From positions 1 through 15,015 of the forward strand of contig CALAUK010000058.1 in NCBI GenBank assembly GCA_937892135.1: a DNA stretch of 15,015 nt. Direction: 5' to 3'. Shown here one piece after another: positions 6,778-13,057 of the stretch (the first letter of the stretch is position 1; each line of letters begins with the position of its first letter). The notes under the pieces are model-generated. The model was not told where the DNA came from. It ran no database searches and saw nothing but the letters and a program-made list of their open reading frames with translations. This DNA comes from an uncultured Clostridia bacterium. GTDB lineage: Bacteria > Bacillota > Clostridia > UBA1381 > UMGS1253. A program made the translations under genes and the position numbers.

Positions 6778-8016
6778 TTAGCTTAAATTTAATTTGATAT
6801 TTTCACACAAGTCGTGTTTTATAATATCTTTTCCGTCTTTATCTATTGCTTTTATGCGTTTTGCCGCTATCTGATGTTTTCTCACGAGCTCATCCATATC
6901 CATGGAGGAGACAGTGTAGCTGGCAAGTCTGTCGCCGCTTGATTTAACCTCTTTAAATTCTGCACCGGGAGCTTTAAGCTTAAAGAATTCGGAAATAATT
7001 CCTTCTTCAACAAGCTCTTCAAGACCTTCAATTCTTTCAAGCACGCCGGGGTTACAATATAAAAATTCATGCAGAAGCTGACAGGGAGGAGCATCTTTTT
7101 CAACGTGCGGCTTAAGCCCTAAAGTAAGGTCAACCACTGCTTTTATAACATCAAAGCCTGTCATAGTCTTTATTTGCCTGAATTTTAAAACGCCGCCTGT
7201 TCTTGCGCAAAACTCCACCACGTTTAACTTATCTTTTCCGTTTGTGATAGCCTGCATAAGAAGAGGAGTGTTTTTAAGACCAAAGGCAACGGCAATTTTC
7301 TGCACAGTATCTTCTACAAGAGCCTTCACTTCGTTAGAAACCGGAGCGGGACAAAGCGACCTGTAAATAACAAACTTATTGTTTCCGGGAATCTTGTAAA
7401 GCTCTGAAATACAAAGCACATTAGCCTTGCCGTCTTCTATGTAAGCATCAACTGTAATTTCTCTTCCCTCAACAAACTCTTCAACAACCGCTGTGTTTGT
7501 TCGGCTTATTTCAACAGCTTCTTTAAAGGCTGCCTCAAGCTCCTCAAAGCAGGAAACTCTCTTAACGCCTCTTGAGCTGTATGAGTCAACAGGTTTAACA
7601 ATTATGGGGTATTCTAAATGCTCTATGCTTTTTTTATCAAGCTCTTTTAAAACAACGTGTTTTGAAGTCGGGATATCGTTCTCCACAAAAATACGCTTCA
7701 TAAACTCCTTGTTTGAAACATTTTTCGCCGTTTCGTAATCAATATAGCAGGGAAGTCCCAATTCTTCTGAAACCTGTGCTACAACCAAAAGCATCTGGTC
7801 GGCGCAAACGGTAATCAAAAAGTCCACTTCCTCTTTTTTTGCAACATCTCTTATTCCGTCAACATCAAGAGTTGAAACGGGATAGAACTTATCGGCAAGC
7901 GCTACTGCCGGAGCTTTTTCGTTCTGGTCTGCTAAAATTGTATAAATTCCACGTCCTTTTAATTCCTTAACAAGCTGAACCTGAGGCACACCGCCGCATA
8001 AAACTAAAGCTTTCAT
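6778..8016 (-). CDS. ATP-grasp ligase (CarB/biotin carboxylase-like), substrate unknown
   Basis: This 412-residue protein has a Rossmann-like N-terminal domain (KALVLCGGVPQVQLVKELKGRG), an ATP-grasp core at about residues 100-300 and a C-terminal domain of about 100 residues. Visible ATP-grasp elements are IIVKPVDSYSSRGV (138-151, with ATP-contacting K141), the hinge VVEEFVEGREITVD (177-190) and VVEFCARTGG (266-275). That last segment holds E268 as a metal ligand, but the usual E-x-N-P-R reads E-F-C-A-R, so the Asn ligand is changed. Enzymes of this type join a carboxylate to an amine or thiol through an acyl phosphate. ATP-grasp proteins of this shape occur in polysaccharide and peptide biosynthesis clusters. 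AGAAGGA at 8024-8030 precedes the ATG. It lies between a sugar transferase and a Mur ligase, which points to amidation or aminoacylation of a sugar or peptide conjugate. Confidence 0.85.
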   Translation of the reverse strand: MKALVLCGGVPQVQLVKELKGRGIYTILADQNEKAPAVALADKFYPVSTLDVDGIRDVAKKEEVDFLITVCADQMLLVVAQVSEELGLPCYIDYETAKNVSNKEFMKRIFVENDIPTSKHVVLKELDKKSIEHLEYPIIVKPVDSYSSRGVKRVSCFEELEAAFKEAVEISRTNTAVVEEFVEGREITVDAYIEDGKANVLCISELYKIPGNNKFVIYRSLCPAPVSNEVKALVEDTVQKIAVAFGLKNTPLLMQAITNGKDKLNVVEFCARTGGVLKFRQIKTMTGFDVIKAVVDLTLGLKPHVEKDAPPCQLLHEFLYCNPGVLERIEGLEELVEEGIISEFFKLKAPGAEFKEVKSSGDRLASYTVSSMDMDELVRKHQIAAKRIKAIDKDGKDIIKHDLCENIKLNLS

Positions 8017-8040
8017 ACAAAAATCCTTCTTTCCATAGAA

Positions 8041-8673
8041 TTATTTTGAAACCTTTTCTTTTTTGGTATTAATAGTATCGCGTTTTTTAAATTCAATTCC
8101 GTCCTGTTTAAGAACAGTAAAAACTGACTTAAACAAAATTTTAATATCGAGCCATAAACTGAAATTGTTAACATATGTAACATCGTATTCAAGCTTTTCG
8201 GTCCAGCTTAAATCGTTTCTTCCGTTAATCTGCGCAAGTCCTGTTATACCGGGGCGCATATCAAGTCGCCTTTTCTGTGTTTCTGTGTAGTTTTCCATCT
8301 GGTAAGGAAGAGTCGGTCTCGGACCTATAACACTCATTGTTCCGTTTAATACATTAAAAAGCTGCATAAGCTCGTCAAGGCTTGTTTTTCTTAAAAATTT
8401 TCCAACCTTTGTAATTCGCTCTTTAGGAGTGAGCATATTTCCGTTTTCGTCTATGCTTTCTTCGGGAATAAGCATAGTCCTGAATTTGTAAATTTTAAAG
8501 GTTTTGCCGTCTTTTCCTGTTCTCTCCTGAGTGAATACCGCGGGGCCTTTTGATGTAAGCCTTATAAGAATAGGAATTACAATAAGCACCGGAATGACGA
8601 TTAAAAAAAGCATCAAACAAAAAGATGAACAGATGTCAAATAGTCTTTTAATACAAAGCTGAAATTTTCTCAT
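8041..8673 (-). CDS. Polyprenyl-phosphate sugar-1-phosphate transferase (PglC/bacterial sugar transferase family)
   Basis: This 210-residue monotopic transferase moves a sugar-1-phosphate from a UDP-sugar to undecaprenyl phosphate at the inner face of the membrane, starting a lipid-linked glycan. One hydrophobic segment (about 12-38, with prolines at 28 and 34, fitting a re-entrant helix) precedes the catalytic core. The core contains IYKFRTM (61-67), the catalytic Asp-Glu pair D100-E101 in TSLDELMQLFNVLNG, SVIGPRP (114-120) and RPGITGLAQINGR (140-152). The length is that of small PglC-like enzymes rather than the large WbaP type. I chose the ATG at 8673 over an in-frame GTG at 8685 because that GTG falls inside the GGAGGA ribosome binding site (8678-8683). 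It follows the MATE gene by 18 bp. The sugar cannot be predicted. Confidence 0.93.
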   Translation of the reverse strand: MRKFQLCIKRLFDICSSFCLMLFLIVIPVLIVIPILIRLTSKGPAVFTQERTGKDGKTFKIYKFRTMLIPEESIDENGNMLTPKERITKVGKFLRKTSLDELMQLFNVLNGTMSVIGPRPTLPYQMENYTETQKRRLDMRPGITGLAQINGRNDLSWTEKLEYDVTYVNNFSLWLDIKILFKSVFTVLKQDGIEFKKRDTINTKKEKVSK

Positions 8674-8691
8674 TTTATCCTCCACACACTT

Positions 8692-10059
8692 TTATAATTT
8701 TTCTGCCAGAGTTTTTTTGTTTTTCCAGTTTCCAAATAAGAAGAAAAGAGTACTGGGTATCGCATATCCGTACGGTGCTAAGGCATAGCCTAAAACGAAA
8801 CCGTAAAATCCCCAGTTAAATACTATGCCGAAAAGATAGCTTAGTCCGATTCTTAAAACGACACCGTCAAGCATAGCAAGCACCATACTGAGACGCGCGT
8901 TGCCGTTGCCCTGAATAAATGCACCGCTTCCCCGCATAGCCGCAAAAGCAGGAAACATCCAAAGTATTGCACTTATAAATACTGAAGACATTTCGTGCAC
9001 CTTCGGGTCGTTTGAAAAAATCATAAAAAGCTGTTTTCCAAAGCATATGTATAGCAAAATAAACACAATGGTAAAAGCAAAAGAATATATCCACGCGCAG
9101 TAAACAACTTTCTTTGCGCGGTCCTTTTTGCCGGCGCCGATGTTCTGACTAATCATAGGCATCGCCGCATAGTGAATACCCTGAGAAATCTTGTTTATTA
9201 TATCGTCAATTCTTATGCCGACGCCAAAGGTTGCCGATGCAACAACACCAACTGAGTTTATAATTGCATTAACAAACAACATAGATATATTTATAAAGCC
9301 CGACTGAACCGCCATAGGAGTTCCGAGGCTTATTATCATTTTTCCGTAGGTTTTATTAATTTTAAAATACTCTTTTTTAAAGTCAAAGCCAAATGCAAAT
9401 CTGTTTTTATAAAGAAAATATATAGAAAACAAAAACGATGCCGCCTGACCGATAACGGTTGCCCATGCGGCGCCTGCAACGCCAAAGCCTAACATTCCTG
9501 TAAACAGAATGTCCAGTACAAGATTTATAACAGACGCTATAAAAATAAACAAAAGAGGCCTCTTTGAATCGCCCATGCCACGTAAAACTGCTGACACCAT
9601 ATTGTATCCCGCAGTAAAAATGAAACCGATTGCACAGATAACAAGATAATCCATTGCCATTTTATATGACTCTTCAGGTGCATTTATAAGGTTTAAAATC
9701 CCTGACTTAAAAACAAGAACAACTAAAGAGAAAAAAGCCGCCAGAATCATAAGCATAGAAAACAGCGTTCCCATAATGGGGGAAATCTTATCCCTTTTTT
9801 TAGAGCCTATTGCCTGAGAAATCAAAACCTGGCCCGCATTTGAAAAGCCAAGGCACACCATTGTGCCGAAATTTATAATCTGGCTGCTCCCGGAAACTGC
9901 CGAAAGCCCTGCCGTACCGACATATTTTCCCACAATCATCATATCTATTGTGCTATACAGCACCTGGAGCGCATTTGACGCCATAAAAGGCAGCATAAAA
10001 AACAAAAGCTGCCTCATTAAATTTCCTTTTGTAAAATCTTTTGTAATACTTTTTTCCAT
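8692..10059 (-). CDS. MATE / MOP-superfamily membrane transporter
   Basis: This 455-residue protein has about 12 hydrophobic helices and the N-terminal signature of clostridial MATE proteins (DFTKGNLMRQLLFFMLPF, then STIDMMIVGKYVG). The central VLRGMGDSKRPL loop and the matching FIQGNGNARLSM loop in the second half show the internal two-fold repeat of the family. MATE proteins export small molecules using Na+ or H+ gradients; the wider MOP superfamily also includes the lipid-linked glycan flippases MurJ and Wzx. Placed between a glycosyltransferase and a lipid-sugar-initiating enzyme, it may flip or export the operon's product, though ordinary drug export cannot be excluded. The ATG at 10059 lacks a good ribosome binding site but lies 5 bp after the preceding gene. 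An ATG at 10017 has AAGGA 6 bp upstream, but using it would remove the conserved TKGN segment. Confidence 0.9.
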   Translation of the reverse strand: MEKSITKDFTKGNLMRQLLFFMLPFMASNALQVLYSTIDMMIVGKYVGTAGLSAVSGSSQIINFGTMVCLGFSNAGQVLISQAIGSKKRDKISPIMGTLFSMLMILAAFFSLVVLVFKSGILNLINAPEESYKMAMDYLVICAIGFIFTAGYNMVSAVLRGMGDSKRPLLFIFIASVINLVLDILFTGMLGFGVAGAAWATVIGQAASFLFSIYFLYKNRFAFGFDFKKEYFKINKTYGKMIISLGTPMAVQSGFINISMLFVNAIINSVGVVASATFGVGIRIDDIINKISQGIHYAAMPMISQNIGAGKKDRAKKVVYCAWIYSFAFTIVFILLYICFGKQLFMIFSNDPKVHEMSSVFISAILWMFPAFAAMRGSGAFIQGNGNARLSMVLAMLDGVVLRIGLSYLFGIVFNWGFYGFVLGYALAPYGYAIPSTLFFLFGNWKNKKTLAEKL

Positions 10060-10064
10060 TGCAA

Positions 10065-11183
10065 TTAAGACCGTTCCTCAAGTTTCTTAATAATAAAATC
10101 GCCTAAGTCCTTGGCGGAGTTCGGCTTTCCTGCCATAGCTGCCGCCTCTGAAAGAGCCTCAAGCCTCCAGGGGTTTTCCAAAAGCTGATACACAACCTCA
10201 TCAATGGGACATAGCTTTGAAACTTTAACCGCAAGGCCGTTGTTTAATAAAAATTCAGCGTTTCTGTCCTCCTGACCGGGAATTGGCGACAAAATGACAG
10301 CAGGGAGCTTCTTTGCAAGAAATTCCGACGTAGTAAGTCCGCCCGGCTTTGTTATTATAAGGTCAGAAGCATCCATCAGCAAATCAACATTGTCAACATA
10401 TCCGTATACATGAACCTCGTGATTCCATTCGTGTTTTTTTGCTGTTTTAAAAAGGCGTTTGTTGCTTCCTGAGACAAGCACAATCTGAAAATCAAGGTTA
10501 AGAGAGTCTAATTGAGTAAGGCGCGAAAATATTTTTCCGTGCCCCATAGAACCCATAATAACCAGAATGGTTGGTTTATCTGAAAATCCAAGGTCTTTTC
10601 GGGCTTCCTGTTTGTCTTTCTTTTCTGCAAATTTAGGCTCAATCGGTATGCCTGTGCTTATGATTTTTTCTTTCGGTATCTGCTTTGCTGCCATCTGGTA
10701 ATCCAGCAAAACACTTGCTGTTACATAATAGTCAAGATTTGTTTTTTCCCAGAACGGATGCACTGTAAAATCTGTTATAACGCCGACTGTTAAACGGTTT
10801 TTAAGGCTTCCGTCAGCTATTAAGGTATTTAGCATCATAGCTGAAAAAGGATGAGTGGAAATAATGACATCGGGGTTATAATCTTCAATATATTTGCGTA
10901 TTCTTGGTAGTGAAATCCTGTTAAACGCCTTTTCAAAAGCGTTTTCCTCGGGATTATTGTTTTTCATTGCTATTTCGTATGCACGCCCGAACGCCTTTGG
11001 CGCAAGCTTTGTTGAAAGAAGATATCCCCTGTCAACGAACTCGCTTAAAACGGGAGTTATATATTCATAAGTATCAAGCATCGTAGTCGCAATATTATTA
11101 TCTTCAAGGTACTTTAAAATGGCCATTCCTGTTTTGTGGTGGCCCATACCTGCTTTTATTGACAGAATTAAAGCTTTTTTCAT
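10065..11183 (-). CDS. GT28-family glycosyltransferase, MGDG synthase / UgtP-like
   Basis: This 372-residue protein has the two-lobe architecture of GT28 monogalactosyl/monoglucosyl diacylglycerol synthases and MurG relatives. The N-terminal lobe has the glycine-histidine motif AGMGHHKTG (11-19) and STHPFSAMM (109-117). The C-terminal lobe begins at about 205 (LVIMGSMGHGK) and has the nucleotide-sugar and acceptor motifs TKPGGLTTSE (278-287) and SPIPGQEDRNAEFL (299-312). Characterised relatives transfer glucose or galactose from a UDP-sugar to diacylglycerol. Whether the acceptor here is diacylglycerol, a polyprenyl-linked sugar or another lipid is open. It is the first gene of the eight-gene operon. 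GAGGTG stands about 5 bp before the ATG, and a promoter lies at 11205-11233. Confidence 0.9.
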   Translation of the reverse strand: MKKALILSIKAGMGHHKTGMAILKYLEDNNIATTMLDTYEYITPVLSEFVDRGYLLSTKLAPKAFGRAYEIAMKNNNPEENAFEKAFNRISLPRIRKYIEDYNPDVIISTHPFSAMMLNTLIADGSLKNRLTVGVITDFTVHPFWEKTNLDYYVTASVLLDYQMAAKQIPKEKIISTGIPIEPKFAEKKDKQEARKDLGFSDKPTILVIMGSMGHGKIFSRLTQLDSLNLDFQIVLVSGSNKRLFKTAKKHEWNHEVHVYGYVDNVDLLMDASDLIITKPGGLTTSEFLAKKLPAVILSPIPGQEDRNAEFLLNNGLAVKVSKLCPIDEVVYQLLENPWRLEALSEAAAMAGKPNSAKDLGDFIIKKLEERS

Positions 11184-11204
11184 AAAGACACCTCGCTTTA
11201 TTAT

Positions 11205-11233
11205 ATTTTACATTCTTTTATAATTATTTTCAA
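11205..11233 (-). promoter_or_regulatory. Promoter of the eight-gene operon
   Basis: On the minus strand, TTGAAA (11228-11233) and TAAAAT (11205-11210) are 17 bp apart, each close to the sigma-A consensus. They lie about 22 bp upstream of the ATG at 11183. An overlapping TATAAT at 11200-11205 has no good -35 at normal spacing. No equally good promoter was seen between the downstream genes. Confidence 0.65.
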
Positions 11234-11276
11234 GTGTTTATGTAAAAATTTTAAAAAAACGCCTGCTTTTTTTGTG

Positions 11277-11305
11277 TTGACATTAAATATAACGGGTGAT
11301 ATAAT
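11277..11305 (+). promoter_or_regulatory. Consensus sigma-A promoter of the GT2 gene
   Basis: A perfect TTGACA (11277-11282) is followed after 17 bp by a perfect TATAAT (11300-11305), with a TGn extended -10 immediately before it. The -35 boxes of this and the divergent operon promoter are about 43 bp apart, so one regulator could act on both. Confidence 0.92.
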
Positions 11306-11348
11306 ACTAGTGTAAAATCAAAAAAATGTGTGTTGTAAAGGAGAAGCT

Positions 11349-12617
11349 ATGAGTGCAATTAACACTTTAGGTAAATTAATGTGGCTTGCTGTAAGCTGTT
11401 GCTACTTGTATCAGGTTTACTACATTATTTATATGATTATAAAACGAAAAGAGAAGAGAGTTGACCCGAAAGAGCAGAAGATTAACAAATTCGGCATCAT
11501 TATCTCTGCAAGAAACGAGGAGACCGTTATAGGTCACCTTTTGGACAGTATCAATAATCAGACATATCCGTCTGATAAAGTTGAGATTTTTGTTATAGCA
11601 GACAACTGCTCCGAGGGCGACAGAACAGCGGACATTAGCCGTGAAAAAGGTGCGAATGTTGTTGTTCGTAACAGACCTGACCTTATAGGCAAGGGCTTTG
11701 CTATTGACTATCTGTTTCAGTCGATGGACGAAAACCTTTCAGGCTGTGATGCTTTTATAGTTTTGGATGCCGACAACGTGCTTGATAAAAACTATATCGT
11801 TGAGATGAATAAGGTGTTTAATCGTGGCTACCGCGTTATAACAAGTTACCGTAACTCAAAAAACTACGGTTCAAACTGGATTTCTGCGGGATACTCTTTG
11901 TGGTTTATGAGAGAGAGCCGTTATTTAAACGAAGCAAGAATGAATCTTAATGTAAGCTGTGCAATATCGGGAACAGGTTTTTTGGTGCATTCTGATATAA
12001 TCAAAAAAATGGGCGGATGGAAGTATTTTCTTCTTACCGAGGATATCGAGTTTACAATTGATAATGTTATAAAAGGCGAAAAAATTGGCTATGCAAAGCA
12101 CGCTGTTTTGTATGACGAGCAGCCCGAGAAATTTTCTCAGGCATGGCGTCAGCGTATGAGATGGGCAAAAGGCTTTTATCAGGTTATGTCGAAGTACGGC
12201 GGAAAACTTGCGCACAATGCCTTTGTTAAGAGAAACTTCTCATGCTTTGATATGCTTATGGTAATTTTCCCTGCAATCATATTAATGTTTATGGTGGCGT
12301 TCGTGTTCCTTTTGAGTGTGTACGATGCAGTTTTCATAAAGAGCTCAATAAGGCTTCTGGTCGGAACTATGGTGCCCAATGTGGCGCAGCTTTCGTGCTT
12401 TTACTTGTTTATGTACTCAATCGGACTTATAACAACCGTTTCCGAGTGGGACAGCATAAACTGCTCTACTGCAAAAAAGATTTTATACACATTCACATTC
12501 CCGTTATATCTTGCAACTCAGATTCCGATTGCGATTGTTGCATTGTTTAAAAAGGTTGAATGGAAGCCTATAACTCACACAGTTGTTAAAACAGTAGACG
12601 AAATAACAAACAAATGA
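11349..12617 (+). CDS. Membrane glycosyltransferase, GT2 family (processive type)
   Basis: This 422-residue enzyme has an N-terminal helix (about 8-31), a cytoplasmic GT-A domain (about 45-290), and three or so C-terminal helices (about 300-325, 335-362, 378-400). GT2 motifs are complete: IISARNEE (51-58), FVIADNCSEGDRT (81-93), the DAD metal site at 140-142, SGTGFLV (207-213), the TED catalytic-base motif at 230-232 and QRMRW (Q268, R271, W272), the QxxRW motif found in cellulose, chitin and hyaluronan synthases and related enzymes. It should add or polymerise a sugar at the membrane; the donor is unknown. The ATG at 11349 has AAAGGAGA at 11337-11344 just upstream and is preferred over an in-frame GTG at 11328 with no such site. 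It is divergent from the eight-gene operon and may act on the same product. Confidence 0.92.
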   Translation: MSAINTLGKLMWLAVSCCYLYQVYYIIYMIIKRKEKRVDPKEQKINKFGIIISARNEETVIGHLLDSINNQTYPSDKVEIFVIADNCSEGDRTADISREKGANVVVRNRPDLIGKGFAIDYLFQSMDENLSGCDAFIVLDADNVLDKNYIVEMNKVFNRGYRVITSYRNSKNYGSNWISAGYSLWFMRESRYLNEARMNLNVSCAISGTGFLVHSDIIKKMGGWKYFLLTEDIEFTIDNVIKGEKIGYAKHAVLYDEQPEKFSQAWRQRMRWAKGFYQVMSKYGGKLAHNAFVKRNFSCFDMLMVIFPAIILMFMVAFVFLLSVYDAVFIKSSIRLLVGTMVPNVAQLSCFYLFMYSIGLITTVSEWDSINCSTAKKILYTFTFPLYLATQIPIAIVALFKKVEWKPITHTVVKTVDEITNK

Positions 12618-12623
12618 TTAATT

Positions 12624-12660
12624 CCGGAAGCTGAGCCTGTATGGCTCGGCTTTCGGTTTT
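12624..12660 (+). terminator. Rho-independent terminator after the GT2 gene
   Basis: A 14-bp stem (12624-12637 with 12643-12656, including two G-U pairs) closes a 5-base loop and is followed by TTTT. It begins 6 bp after the GT2 stop codon. Confidence 0.88.
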
Positions 12661-12893
12661 GAATGGCACAGGGGAAATTTTGTCCGGAGTTTCTTCCTTA
12701 TTATATTATATATATAAAAGCAAAACTTCTGATATGCTTTCCTGATATTACGATTATAGTGTTATGTTACAAGGAGAACGCAAGATTTTGTGCAACATTA
12801 ACTATAAAACCGTAAAAAACCGCTGAAAATATGATGCAAATGACAACGGGGTGAAAAAAAGTTTACAGTTTTATTACAAGTGAAAAATTTGTA
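12661..12893. other. Intergenic spacer without a recognisable gene
   Basis: No open reading frame with a convincing start is present. The stretch holds an alternating AT tract (about 12700-12718), two copies of CTGATAT 14-15 bp apart near 12730-12755, and an A/T-rich segment just upstream of the S-layer promoter that could act as an UP element. No repeat array, tRNA or known RNA motif was seen. Confidence 0.5.
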
Positions 12894-12922
12894 TTGACAT
12901 CTAAATTTTGCAGTGTTATAAT
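12894..12922 (+). promoter_or_regulatory. Very strong promoter of the SLH surface-protein gene
   Basis: A perfect TTGACA (12894-12899) and a perfect TATAAT (12917-12922) are separated by exactly 17 bp, with a TGT extended -10. The expected start of transcription is near 12929. Such a complete consensus fits an abundant surface protein. Confidence 0.94.
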
Positions 12923-12928
12923 TGTGCC

Positions 12929-13057
12929 ATGAAGATGATAAGGTATCTATGGGTATCTGTGTCATCATCGGGCGGGTCGCGTTGAAAGAGAGTGACCGCG
13001 GCTCGCTAAATAAAAATGCTCTTTCAAAAAAACATTTATTATAAGGAGGAATTGAGA
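12929..13057 (+). promoter_or_regulatory. Long leader of the SLH gene with inverted repeats
   Basis: About 129 nucleotides separate the likely transcript start from the ATG, much longer than the other leaders here. It contains GATGAT/ATCATC (12934-12939 and 12964-12969) around a direct repeat of GGTATCT (12942-12948, 12952-12958), and a perfect 9-bp inverted repeat TTGAAAGAG/CTCTTTCAA (12982-12990 and 13019-13027). The ribosome binding site AAGGAGG (13043-13049) lies outside these stems. Such leaders often stabilise S-layer messages. The fold is inferred, and no known riboswitch class is recognised. Confidence 0.5.

Noticed and set aside
8674..8685. GTG start for the sugar transferase at 8685
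   Set aside because: The GTG would be within the GGAGGA site that serves the ATG at 8673.
11251..11277. A-run and T-run around GCCTGC as a terminator between the divergent genes
   Set aside because: The stem would be only A-T pairs, and no gene ends here in either direction.
12788..12826. Tiny reading frame starting at TTG with AAGGAG about 11 bp upstream
   Set aside because: It has only 12 codons, a weak start codon and no clear promoter, so chance is the simpler explanation.
12661..12893. CRISPR array, tRNA or insertion-sequence remains in the long spacer
   Set aside because: No regularly spaced repeats, no cloverleaf pattern and no terminal inverted repeats with target duplications were seen.
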